DNA of 21,699 bases from Dehalococcoidia bacterium. Lineage in GTDB: Bacteria > Chloroflexota > Dehalococcoidia > SAR202 > UBA826. Every line of letters begins with the position of its first letter. The stretch's first letter is position 1. The position numbers and the translations under genes are program-made. The notes below the pieces were generated by a model. It was not told the DNA's origin. It worked only from the letters and a program-made list of their open reading frames with translations, and searched no databases. Positions 1 through 7,621 of the stretch are shown piece after piece. Location of the stretch: positions 1 to 21,699 of the forward strand of contig DTSF01000312.1 in the NCBI GenBank assembly GCA_012965485.1. The letters are read 5' to 3'.

Positions 1-129
1 ATGGTTTGGGCCTTATATCTTACCTGGACGTAACAAACCTGGACCTAAAGGTCGCGCATTGTGCCAACCAATTTTGCTCTCCATATTTAAGAAGACGATG
101 ATGGAAAGAGAAACAGCTATACTGACTCA

Positions 130-159
130 TTGAATTAAACTTCGCATTATCTCTTTAAT
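130..159 (+). promoter_or_regulatory. candidate promoter of the FMN-barrel gene
   Basis: TTGAAT at 130-135 (4 of 6 to the -35 consensus) and TTTAAT at 154-159 (5 of 6 to the -10) are separated by 18 nt. A start near 166 would give a leader of about 27 nt that includes the AAGGGAG ribosome site at 181-187. This is pattern matching only, in AT-rich DNA. Confidence 0.35.
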
Positions 160-192
160 AAACATGACTTTAACCCACATAAGGGAGATACA

Positions 193-618
193 ATGACAAT
201 AGAAATCACATCCGAAATGAAGAAACTTATCAACAATGCTTTATCGGACAAATACCCCTGCATTGTGGGCACATCATCCTCAGATGGTCACCCCAATGTA
301 TCCTACAAGGGAAGTGTTATGGTATTTTCACCAACTGAACTGGCCTTTTGGGAACGAACCCGAAAAGGTGGCTTTGCCCAATTAACAGACAACCCACATA
401 TAGTCGTTATGTACCGAAATACCGAACTAAGAAAATCCTGGAGATTTTACGGGCAAGTGACTATTTATGATTCAGGGGAAATAAGGCACAAAGTAATGGA
501 GAAAACCGTTCAGCCTGAACTTGATCGAGACCCTGATAGGTTGGGAGCTGCGGTCGTGATAAATGTGACCAAAATCACCACCCTCGGAGGAGAAATAGTC
601 CAGGAAGTATCTGGATAG
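193..618 (+). CDS. pyridoxamine 5'-phosphate oxidase family protein (FMN/F420-binding split barrel)
   Basis: A 141-residue protein with the layout of small single-domain PNPOx-like flavin barrels: an N-terminal helix (about 5-18), a strand pair ending in GTSSSDGHPNVSYKG (about 26-40), a central strand with AFWERTRKGGF (about 51-61) and the NPHIVVMYR strand (about 67-75). Members of this family bind FMN or F420 and reduce or oxidise small molecules in the cytoplasm; the substrate here cannot be told. Length is normal for the subfamily. The ATG follows AAGGGAG by 5 nt, so the start is secure. No signal peptide or membrane segment is visible. It stands alone, followed after 95 nt by a tRNA gene. 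It could supply or share flavin chemistry with the broken monooxygenase at 2178-3556, but nothing in the sequence links them. Confidence 0.82.
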   Translation: MTIEITSEMKKLINNALSDKYPCIVGTSSSDGHPNVSYKGSVMVFSPTELAFWERTRKGGFAQLTDNPHIVVMYRNTELRKSWRFYGQVTIYDSGEIRHKVMEKTVQPELDRDPDRLGAAVVINVTKITTLGGEIVQEVSG

Positions 619-660
619 TTCTGAAAAGTTTCATCAAACTGGCTCCTGGAACCGGTATTT

Positions 661-690
661 TTAACTAACTGATCTTCTATTTGATACAAT
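661..690 (+). promoter_or_regulatory. candidate promoter of tRNA-Arg (and the downstream propeller gene)
   Basis: TTAACT at 661-666 (4 of 6) and TACAAT at 685-690 (5 of 6) are separated by 18 nt. A start near 697 would leave a 5' leader of about 17 nt before the mature tRNA. No other promoter fits between the tRNA and the gene at 806, so this one may drive both. Confidence 0.3.
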
Positions 691-713
691 CCTGTACCTA
701 CAAATCATACCGT

Positions 714-789
714 GCGCCTGTAGCTCAGCGGATAGAGCACTGGTCTTCGGAACCAGGTGTCGGGGGTTCGAATCCCTCCAGGCGTACCA
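714..789 (+). tRNA. trnR: tRNA-Arg (anticodon TCG)
   Basis: A complete 76-nt cloverleaf. The acceptor stem GCGCCTG pairs with CAGGCGT (one G-U at the end). The D stem is GCTC/GAGC with GG in the loop. The anticodon stem CTGGT/ACCAG encloses CTTCGGA, giving anticodon TCG, which reads CGA. The T arm is GGGGG/CCCTC with loop TTCGAAT. The discriminator is A and the CCA end is encoded at 787-789. The start codon of the next gene lies only 17 nt past the CCA. Confidence 0.96.
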
Positions 790-805
790 GCTAAAGGAGC
801 TCTTT

Positions 806-1789
806 ATGGTCACGTTCGGCAGTGGTGATTACAAGTACGAAGTTGTTGAAAATTTCTTCAAAAGACCCAAGGGATGGCCGTTCGTGGAAGTTGCTGACGT
901 AGCCGTTGATAAAGATGACAACGTATACGTCTTCAATAGGGGTCCTTACGCTGCAATAATGATCTTTGATAAATCAGGAAACTACACAGGCGGTTGGGGC
1001 AAAATAGGTTTCGATTTCATAGTCCCACATGGAGTAAGTATCGGACCTGATGGCTCTGTTTACACAAGTGATACTGGTGACCATACCGTGAGAAAATGGA
1101 CGAAAGACGGCCAGCTACTGATGACCCTCGGAAGGCCTTTGATCAATGCCCCTGAACAAAGTGGTATACCATTTAATAGGCCAACTCATTTCACAGTCTC
1201 ATCAAGCGGTGACCTTTACGCGTCAGATGGCTATGGAAATTCTCATATTCACTGTTTCGACTCGGACGGAAACCTGAAATTCTCATGGGGAGGACACGGG
1301 AGTGGCCCCGGCGAATTCGACACCATCCACAGTGTTTACGTAGACATCGAAGATAATGACAAAATTTATGCTACTGATAGGTACAACAACCGAATACAAT
1401 ATTTCTCTAAAAAGGGTGAGTTTCTAGGGGAATGGACCAACGTTAATTTGCCAAATGATATTAGAAAAGGCCCGGACGGTAATTTCTATGTGGCAGAACT
1501 CGATCACCGCGTAAGCATATTGGACAGTTCCGGCAACCTACTCGCCAGATGGGGAGACGTGGATGCAAATGTAGATGACTCTGAGACAGGGTCTGGCTTG
1601 TCCAATTCTCCAAGTAGAAACCCCATGATTGTGGGTAAAGTAAAACACGAACCCGGTGCCGGTTTATTTGGTGCACCTCATGGCATCGCAGTCGACTCGG
1701 AAGGCAGTTTCTACGTATCGGAGGTCAGTGAAACCTTTCTAGGAATAGACAGGGGTGATCGCTGCGTTCAAAAATTTGTAAGGGTTTAG
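806..1789 (+). CDS. PAL-like six-bladed beta-propeller (NHL repeats)
   Basis: A 327-residue propeller built of NHL-type repeats. It follows the pattern of peptidyl-alpha-hydroxyglycine alpha-amidating lyase closely: FNRG (Arg45), PHG (His75), LGRP then PTH (about 108-128), DGYGNS (Tyr143), IHS (His175), DRYNNRIQ (Arg192/Arg196) and APHGIA (His292). In the animal enzyme the matching Arg, three His, Tyr and second Arg form the metal and active site. There PAL splits peptidyl-hydroxyglycine to a peptide amide and glyoxylate. Bacterial relatives have no established substrate, so lyase activity is an inference. No signal peptide is visible, so it is probably cytoplasmic. AAAGGAG at 793-799 sets the ATG at 806. 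The gene begins 17 nt after tRNA-Arg and is probably cotranscribed with it. Confidence 0.85.
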   Translation: MVTFGSGDYKYEVVENFFKRPKGWPFVEVADVAVDKDDNVYVFNRGPYAAIMIFDKSGNYTGGWGKIGFDFIVPHGVSIGPDGSVYTSDTGDHTVRKWTKDGQLLMTLGRPLINAPEQSGIPFNRPTHFTVSSSGDLYASDGYGNSHIHCFDSDGNLKFSWGGHGSGPGEFDTIHSVYVDIEDNDKIYATDRYNNRIQYFSKKGEFLGEWTNVNLPNDIRKGPDGNFYVAELDHRVSILDSSGNLLARWGDVDANVDDSETGSGLSNSPSRNPMIVGKVKHEPGAGLFGAPHGIAVDSEGSFYVSEVSETFLGIDRGDRCVQKFVRV

Positions 1790-1989
1790 AACCATAAACT
1801 TATGCTTGATCCCTAATTCCCGCTCCTAACCGACCCAAATTCCTACGCTATCCAGTTAATTGCCCTTAATTGATGCAGATGCATATTTAAATAGGTTGTA
1901 AAATCGACTTATGAATAAGGTGCGGGTACTTGAATCTACATACCTATTTTGCTTAAAAGTACTATCTAGACTAGTACCTGTTTTAGTAG

Positions 1990-2157
1990 AAAAAAGAGCA
2001 ACCAAAGGCTGGCATCAAGGCATGCGTGAAAATAGCGGAAGGTGTTAAAAATCTCACCGGTGTAGCCGGGATCCACATAATGGCCTACGACTGGGAATCA
2101 TCAGTATCTGAGATTGTCGAGGCAACGAGTCTTACGAAAACTGGGCGAAATAACTAA
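1990..2157 (+). pseudogene. C-terminal relic of a methylenetetrahydrofolate reductase-like gene
   Basis: After an in-frame stop at 1987-1989, a 55-codon frame reads KKEQPKAGIKACVKIAEG, then a stretch with GVAGIHIMAYDWE and EIVEATSL, and stops at 2155. This matches the end of MTHFR-family proteins, where a helix starting near '(K/E)xQ..(A/E)GI' is followed by 'GVAG(V/I)HIMA' at the last beta strand of the TIM barrel. There is no start codon with a ribosome site, and no recognisable upstream part in any frame between 1790 and 1990, so about 80% of a normal gene of roughly 300 codons is missing. It lies tail to tail with the broken flavin monooxygenase. The rest of the 1790-2177 gap shows nothing I can name. 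Confidence 0.6.
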
Positions 2158-2177
2158 CCGAATTTTATAACGTCTAC

Positions 2178-3556
2178 TTATGTGGATACCGTGTCATAAT
2201 TTGTCTTCCACGAGCCGATAGCCGCTCTATCCAGGCCAAGATGATCCCTCAATGTGCTGCCACTATAATCTTTCCTGAAAACCCCTCTTTTCTGCAGTTC
2301 TGGAACTACAAATTTGACAAAGTCTTCGAATGCTCCCGGTTGGTGTGTAGGTCCCACAACAAACCCGTCACAGGCTGGAGAATGGAACCATTCTTCCATT
2401 TCATCGGCAATATCTTTCGGGCCACCAACCATGGTATGGCCATCGCTAAGCAAACCTCTCCTAGTTATCCTCATAAAATCCTTGGGCGTCGGGTTTTTAA
2501 CTCCCGATGATACGACCCGGTCCCTCATGGCCTGCATCCCTTGGAGGCCATCCAGTTCCTCTTCAGTAAAGCCTTCATCCATACCTTTGGTAGAAAAATC
2601 GAAATTGAGAGCCTCAGACAGCAATAACAGTTGATCCATATCGTTGGAAAGCAACTCATAGGCGGCTTTTTTGTCCTCGGCCTCCGATTTTGTTGCAGCT
2701 GCTATGGGATACATCAGAGATGCGATTTTCATATGATCTGGGTTACGTCCAGCCGCTTCAGCCGCTTTTTTTGCTGCTGGATATTCAAGCTTACCAACCT
2801 CAATATTCCGATACCCCGCAAATATCAATTCCCCCCAACGTGCCGCAAATCGTTTGCCCCGAGTACTACCGCCTGCCTGTATGACCACAGGCCGTCCTTG
2901 AGGGGTTCTCGGAACTGTGAAAGGGCCACGTGAACTCAGGTATTTGCCCTTGAAGTCTATCTTGCGAACCTTATCCGGGTGGGCGTAAAAATTATTTTCT
3001 TTATCTACAACTATCGCATCATCATCCCAGGAGTCCCAATGTCCCAAAACAGCCTCTAAAAATTCATCTGCCCTGTCATACCGAGTATCGTGTTCAGTAA
3101 GATATTCACGACCCATATTGCGCGCTTCATTATCGTTGACCGAAGTTACAACATTCCATGCAGCACGACCTTTAGTCATTAAATCAAGAGTCTGAAACAG
3201 CCGAGCTACGTGGAAAGGTTCGTAATAGGTTCGTAATAGGTGGTGGAGTAAGTTGCTCCCAGGCCTAAATGCTTAGTAACAGCAGCCATGCTCATCAGAC
3301 AGGTGACTGCGTCAAGCTTAGTACATCGAATACCATTTTTCACAGTTTCAGAATGGTCTCCTGCATACATGTCGGGCATAGCCAAACGATCATCAAAAAA
3401 ACCTAAGTCAAATTTGCCTTGTTCAAGAACACGAGCTATGTGTTGGTAGTATTCAGGGGAATAGGTATCGATTCTTGCGTCCGGATGACGCCACGAAGAG
3501 GGTAGTGTAGTGCAATTTTGAGCTTGCAAGAAAGCTACTAATTTCATTTGGCGCAT
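2178..3556 (-). pseudogene. flavin-dependent monooxygenase (NtaA/SnaA/DszA type), frameshifted
   Basis: Two adjacent frames make one protein of the bacterial luciferase-like FMN monooxygenase group (nitrilotriacetate / dibenzothiophene sulfone monooxygenase type). The N-terminal 116-codon frame (3556 to 3206) has the family's WRHPDAR and GKFDLGFFDDR motifs. The second frame (to 2178) carries GRAAWNVVTS, then QAGGSTRGKRFAARWGELIF, GGPKDIADEMEEWF and the typical ending RDHLGL. An 11-bp tandem duplication at 3217-3238 shifts the frame and brings a TAG at 3206-3208. Removing one copy joins YYEP directly to FHVARLFQTLDL and gives 455 residues, the normal family length. The reductase partner is not in the window. 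Such enzymes need FMNH2 and oxygen and attack C-N, C-S or C-C bonds. A TAGGAG ribosome site precedes the ATG by 10 nt. An assembly error is the main alternative to true inactivation. Confidence 0.85.
3217..3238. repeat. 11-bp tandem duplication causing a frameshift
   Basis: GGTTCGTAATA occurs twice in a row (3217-3227 and 3228-3238), and the period continues for three more bases (GGT). The second copy is exactly the extra DNA that breaks the monooxygenase reading frame, since 11 is not a multiple of 3. Replication slippage is the simplest origin. Confidence 0.9.
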
Positions 3557-3612
3557 AACACTATTACTCCTAAATCCTTTTCACCCTTTTTGATCAATCC
3601 CAAACTCTCTGA

Positions 3613-3618
3613 ATTATA
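3613..3618 (-). promoter_or_regulatory. candidate -10 box of the flavin monooxygenase gene
   Basis: On the minus strand the sequence is a perfect TATAAT, 57 nt upstream of the monooxygenase ATG. No good -35 box lies at 16-18 nt; a TTGATA lies 13 nt upstream, too close for a standard promoter. If real, the monooxygenase could be transcribed apart from the operon upstream of it. Confidence 0.28.
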
Positions 3619-3650
3619 TCCAAACCTGAGGTATCAAGTTAGCACAGCAA

Positions 3651-4346
3651 TTATTGGTAGCTTATCACCCCTATCTCTGGGTAACCCCGCATTCCCTGGG
3701 CCATAGGAAAATCTGCATCCGAATACCACAACTGCCCTTCTCTAATAGTCAGTCCATGGGGGTCTGGACCATCAGTGGGAAGCTTAAGTTCTTCCATCTT
3801 TTCCCCTGTCTTCTTATGAAATTTGACTACCAATTTCTCTGCCCTATCAGAGCACCATATACCTTCACCATCCAAAGCTAACCCATGCAGGACATTGAGG
3901 TCACAGGAAAATTTCCGAATAATCTCAAATGAAGTGCCGTCAATCAGGATCAGAGACTTTGGATTGAAGGCTGTTATCCAAATATTGCCATCTTCCCATT
4001 CAAGTCCATGGATTCCACCACCATCTGGCGTGTTAAACAAGTCCACAGTTTCACCACTTACCAGGTCTATTTTTCTTACCTTTGATATGTGGTCATCGGT
4101 CGGCCTTGGCGGTCGTGCACTAGCTGTACCGTTGCAGGCAGTCCAGATGAATCCTCCACCGACAGCAATTCCGGATCCGTTCTCTGTTTCAGTGTTAATA
4201 ATTCGAATTACCTCTCCGTTATCACCTAGAACGTAGATATCATCGGTCAGCTGATCCATAACAAACAACTCATTTTCAAACCATTGCAATCCATTGGGCA
4301 TCCGAACCGGTGTCTTAAATGGCACTTTAACATTAGCCTCCATCAT
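3651..4346 (-). CDS. small beta-propeller protein (SMP-30/YncE/virginiamycin-lyase-like)
   Basis: A 231-residue propeller with regularly spaced strand motifs of the type NGLQWFENELFVMDQ, GSGIAVGGGFIWTACNG, HGLEWEDGNIWITAF, HGLALDGEGIWCSD and HGLTIREGQLWYSD. The repeated HGL + 'G.(I/L)W' pattern marks about five blades. Families with this look include YncE-like proteins, virginiamycin B lyase and SMP-30 lactonases; the clear SMP-30 metal ligands are not evident, so a lactonase role is only a possibility. It is shorter than a typical 280-300-residue lactonase but has no sign of truncation. AGGAGG at 4355-4360 is 8 nt before the first of two adjacent ATG codons. It is the last intact gene of the minus-strand operon, 39 nt after the CoA-transferase fusion. 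No signal peptide is visible. Confidence 0.7.
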   Translation of the reverse strand: MMEANVKVPFKTPVRMPNGLQWFENELFVMDQLTDDIYVLGDNGEVIRIINTETENGSGIAVGGGFIWTACNGTASARPPRPTDDHISKVRKIDLVSGETVDLFNTPDGGGIHGLEWEDGNIWITAFNPKSLILIDGTSFEIIRKFSCDLNVLHGLALDGEGIWCSDRAEKLVVKFHKKTGEKMEELKLPTDGPDPHGLTIREGQLWYSDADFPMAQGMRGYPEIGVISYQ

Positions 4347-4385
4347 CGACTTCCCCTCCTACACTTGTTTTGCAATCATTGAAAA

Positions 4386-6773
4386 TCACGATATCACTTC
4401 TTTTTGAAGGAGCTGGTCCATATCAGTCTCAGACATTCCTAGCAGATTGGAAAAAATTTCTTCGTTATGCTCTCCTAAATATGGCACACCCCTCGTGATA
4501 CGGCCAGGGGTATCAGAGAATTTGATCGCTATTCCAGGGTGTTCCACGGGCCCCCATTCTGAATGGTCTACGCTCACAATAAAGTCTCGTTCCCTGAGAT
4601 GTGGGTCGTTATATAGTTGCTCTCCGGTCTGAACTACCCCAGCAGGAATTAGATGTTGTTGAAGCAGATTCATCAAATCATGTGATTTAAAATTGACTGT
4701 CCATTGGCTTAGATAATTGTCCAAATCGTCATGATTTATAAGGCGATTTTCTCGTGACTGGAATTTTGGGTCTTGAGCCCAGGTCGGTTTCCCCATTGAA
4801 TTAACCAGATTCTTCCAGTCGTCCTCATCAGGACAAGAAATTGCGCACCATTCATCCTCTCCTTCACAGGGATAGCATCCGTTGGGGGCGCTCCAAGGAT
4901 TCCTATTCCCGATCGGTTCCCACGATTTTCCATTTACAAAATAATCCAGAAGGGCCACCCCCATCGAGCCTGCCATCGCCTCAACCTGGGCGATTTCCAC
5001 ATGTTGGCCAAACCGATATCGGTTCCTGTATTCCAAAGCAGCGAGAATAGCTGTGGTAGTGGCGCCTGCTGACACAAAATCAGGAAAATGCACATTTGAA
5101 TGGTTTTCAATAGGGGAGTCAGGAAAGCCCCATAGGTTTGATAACCCTGCGTAAGACATTAAGCTTTGCCCGTAACCAACATGGTCAGCCTTGGGTCCTT
5201 CGGTACCATAACCAGGCATGCTAATCATCACAAGATCCGGTTTTACCTTTTCTAGAGTTTCATAACCGAGCCCTCTGCGATCCAGTACGCCAGAGGCAAA
5301 ATTTTCGACCACCACGTCAGAAATCTGAACCAACTCTTTTATAAGTTCCACACCTTCAGGCCCAGCGAAGTCCAAAGTTATGCTTTTTTTGCTCCTGTTA
5401 ATTTCTAGAAATTGCGGTGAGGAGTTGGTGACTATTCGTCCAGTTTCCAAATGTTTATTGGTTTCAACCTTGATAATTTCCGCTCCAAGATCACCCAAAT
5501 AGCGAGTCGCAAAAGGTCCCGACCAAACCCGGCTCAAATCCAATACCCTGATCCCTTGCAAGGGGAGAGCAAGATTACCGGTTCGACCATCATTTGCTTC
5601 CTTCAAATTCAGGCTGTCGGTTCTCGTTTTCCCAATCACACGTTCTTGATGCTCCCCTAAGCGAGGTGTTGGTCTCTCCGAAGCACTCGGTGTTAAGCCA
5701 AATCGATATGGAGGGCCAGGGACTAAATGGGTTCCGATTTCCGGATCGATAATTTCACGGAAATAATTCCTTTCCTTCAGTTGTGAACTCTGAGCTAGGT
5801 CCGAAATTTCGTTTACCCGGCTTACGGCCAAATGGCGGGAATATGCTTGCTCCAAAAAATCTTCTACTGAAAATCCAGATATGAAATCTCGAACAAAAAT
5901 ATCAATAACTTCGGGTTGAGATCGCCGGAAATTCATGTCATTCCAAATCGGGTCAGCTAGGGTCTCATTATCCATCCATCGCACCAACTCTTCCCAATGT
6001 GTGTTTTCAAGAACAGCCAACGATATATATCCGTCTGAGCATGCATAGTGTCCGTTCGGCGCAATGATTGAAGTGGACCCCATCCTTCGGGCGATATCAC
6101 CGTCATATGTGTACCTGGTTATATTGAATAAAAGTTGGGCCGCGATTTCATACATCGAAACGTCAATACATTGCCCTTTCCCGGTGAGGTTTCGATGGTT
6201 TATTGCAGCCAATACCCCTGTTGCGGTGTGAAACGATGTCAGTTGTGATATTTGTTCACAAGGCGCTGCGCAAGGAGGCTTCAATTCATCTCCCTGGCAA
6301 TACATAACACCTCCCATTGCCTGAACAATCAACTCATCCCCGATAAAGCCACTATAGGGACCAGTTTGGCCATAGGGGCTGATCGATGCCATCACAATTT
6401 CAGGATTGTTCAAAGACAATTTCTCAAACCCAATCTCCATTTGATTCATAAAGCCAGGTCTAAAATTTTCAATGATTACGTCTACACTCTCTGATAGTTC
6501 AATAAATCTGTTGGCTCCCTCCACCGACTCAAGATCCAACATAATGCTATATTTGTTCGCGTTGTAATTGGCAAAATATAAACTGAAATCAGGCCGGTTA
6601 ACTCCCGATGCGAATGGCCCCATTTTTCTGCTTTTATCTCCACCAGGTGGCTCAATTTTTGTGACATCAGCTCCAAGATCTGCAAGAATCTTCCCACACA
6701 AATTTCCTTCTGGACCTGTGAGATCGAGTACAGAAATATGAGCAAGCGCAGAGGGTTCCTGGAAAGTGTCCAT
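4386..6773 (-). CDS. tandem-domain family III CoA-transferase (CaiB-CaiB fusion)
   Basis: A 795-residue protein made of two complete CaiB/BaiF units. Unit 1 spans about 10-385: VLDLTGPEG, then DLGADVTKIEPPGGD, IIENFRPGFM and GKGQCIDVSMYE. Unit 2 spans about 405-795: VLDLSRVWSGPFATRYLGDL, then GAEIIKVET, VVENFASGVL and GQHVEIAQVEA. Single family III enzymes are about 380-410 residues, act as interlocked dimers and move CoA between carboxylic acids through an active-site Asp set shortly before the '(T/S)G...AAL' helix. In unit 2 an Asp is present (HFPDFVSAG, about D565). In unit 1 the matching place reads SFHTATG, with His (about H182). One competent and one degenerate half recalls two-subunit enzymes such as BbsEF, but as a fusion. 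AGGAGG lies 7 nt before the ATG at 6773; a TTG one codon earlier is less likely. The substrate is unknown. Confidence 0.88.
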   Translation of the reverse strand: MDTFQEPSALAHISVLDLTGPEGNLCGKILADLGADVTKIEPPGGDKSRKMGPFASGVNRPDFSLYFANYNANKYSIMLDLESVEGANRFIELSESVDVIIENFRPGFMNQMEIGFEKLSLNNPEIVMASISPYGQTGPYSGFIGDELIVQAMGGVMYCQGDELKPPCAAPCEQISQLTSFHTATGVLAAINHRNLTGKGQCIDVSMYEIAAQLLFNITRYTYDGDIARRMGSTSIIAPNGHYACSDGYISLAVLENTHWEELVRWMDNETLADPIWNDMNFRRSQPEVIDIFVRDFISGFSVEDFLEQAYSRHLAVSRVNEISDLAQSSQLKERNYFREIIDPEIGTHLVPGPPYRFGLTPSASERPTPRLGEHQERVIGKTRTDSLNLKEANDGRTGNLALPLQGIRVLDLSRVWSGPFATRYLGDLGAEIIKVETNKHLETGRIVTNSSPQFLEINRSKKSITLDFAGPEGVELIKELVQISDVVVENFASGVLDRRGLGYETLEKVKPDLVMISMPGYGTEGPKADHVGYGQSLMSYAGLSNLWGFPDSPIENHSNVHFPDFVSAGATTTAILAALEYRNRYRFGQHVEIAQVEAMAGSMGVALLDYFVNGKSWEPIGNRNPWSAPNGCYPCEGEDEWCAISCPDEDDWKNLVNSMGKPTWAQDPKFQSRENRLINHDDLDNYLSQWTVNFKSHDLMNLLQQHLIPAGVVQTGEQLYNDPHLRERDFIVSVDHSEWGPVEHPGIAIKFSDTPGRITRGVPYLGEHNEEIFSNLLGMSETDMDQLLQKEVIS

Positions 6774-6829
6774 CAATAACCCTCCTTTCTAAACGCTAGT
6801 TGTAGTAAATTTACCATCAGATGACTGGT

Positions 6830-7585
6830 TTAATAATCCGGAATTACCCTATTAACAAGAGAACCAATCCCCTCAATCCGAATCTCTACCACGTCACCAA
6901 TATTTATTTCCGAAGTCTCAGGGCAACCTGTCGGAATAATGTCCCCTGGTTGTAAAGTCATCACCTCTGAAACCCAGCTGATCAACTTGGGGATTTCAAA
7001 TATCATTTCAGATGTATTCCCGCCGGTCGACAACTCTCCATTTACAAAACATTCAATCCTTAGATTCCCTGGATCATCAATTTCAGTCTCAATATGTGGC
7101 CCAATAGGACAGAAAGTATCAAAATGTTTCCACCTCATCGAAAGACCTTTACCTAGATCACTTTCCATGGTTTCCTTTGCACTGACATCGTTCACACATG
7201 TGTATCCCAACACGTAATCCATCGCTTCTGATTCACTGATATGACGAGCGGTTTTAGATATTACTACCCCTAGCTCAGCCTCATGTATGACACTTTTGCA
7301 GCTTCGTGGGTATACTATGTTTCCTTGGTGATGGACATACGTTCCGGGCTGTTTCATGAAAATACCTGGACCATCGCGATCATCCTTTTCACCATAATTA
7401 GCAGCTATGGCAGGAACTTTGTTGGTTAAAGTAAGAGGAGCAAGCGGTGTTGTCTCTGAGAGAGAACAAATCCTGCCGCCGACGTTTTTAATATCGTAGG
7501 GGGTTCCTGAGATGGCGTGTATGTTATCTCCCAAAATAACCCCCCAAATTTCCTCCGATCCAAACATGAACCTCGCAATTTTCAT
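6830..7585 (-). CDS. fumarylacetoacetate hydrolase (FAH) family protein
   Basis: A 251-residue FAH-fold protein with the full core: HEAELGVVIS (metal ligands E102 and E104), YVLGYTCVNDVSAK (D133), the KHFDTFCPIGP segment (K153) and the C-terminal LQPGDIIPTG...GDVVEIRIEGIGSLVNRV. Family members are Mg/Mn enzymes that hydrate, isomerise, decarboxylate or hydrolyse 2-oxo acids from aromatic or sugar-acid breakdown. The usual TGTP reads TGCP here. The length equals that of the short bacterial group (about 250-290). The ATG at 7585 has only a weak ribosome site, which fits translation within an operon: the MFS gene ends 36 nt upstream and the CoA-transferase begins 56 nt downstream. The chemistry suits the step after an enolase-type dehydratase (inference). 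Confidence 0.87.
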   Translation of the reverse strand: MKIARFMFGSEEIWGVILGDNIHAISGTPYDIKNVGGRICSLSETTPLAPLTLTNKVPAIAANYGEKDDRDGPGIFMKQPGTYVHHQGNIVYPRSCKSVIHEAELGVVISKTARHISESEAMDYVLGYTCVNDVSAKETMESDLGKGLSMRWKHFDTFCPIGPHIETEIDDPGNLRIECFVNGELSTGGNTSEMIFEIPKLISWVSEVMTLQPGDIIPTGCPETSEINIGDVVEIRIEGIGSLVNRVIPDY

Positions 7586-7621
7586 AATCGCCCAGACCTT
7601 TGAATTTTCGACGATTATAGA

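Noticed and set aside
2..133. Open frame from the left edge, 43 codons ending in TGA, beginning WFGPYILPGRNKPGPKG, that might be the tail of an upstream gene.
   Set aside because: It has no motif I recognise, a second frame (3-101) is also open there, and the left part lies outside the window, so it cannot be supported as a gene.
618..660. GGCTCC...GGAACC followed by T residues after the FMN-barrel gene, considered as an intrinsic terminator.
   Set aside because: The arms leave a one-base loop and a mismatch, so no realistic hairpin forms.
3206..3556. Treating the 116-residue N-terminal monooxygenase frame as a separate small protein.
   Set aside because: It joins in sequence to the next frame once a duplicated 11-mer is removed; its last residues (ITNLST) are frameshift product.
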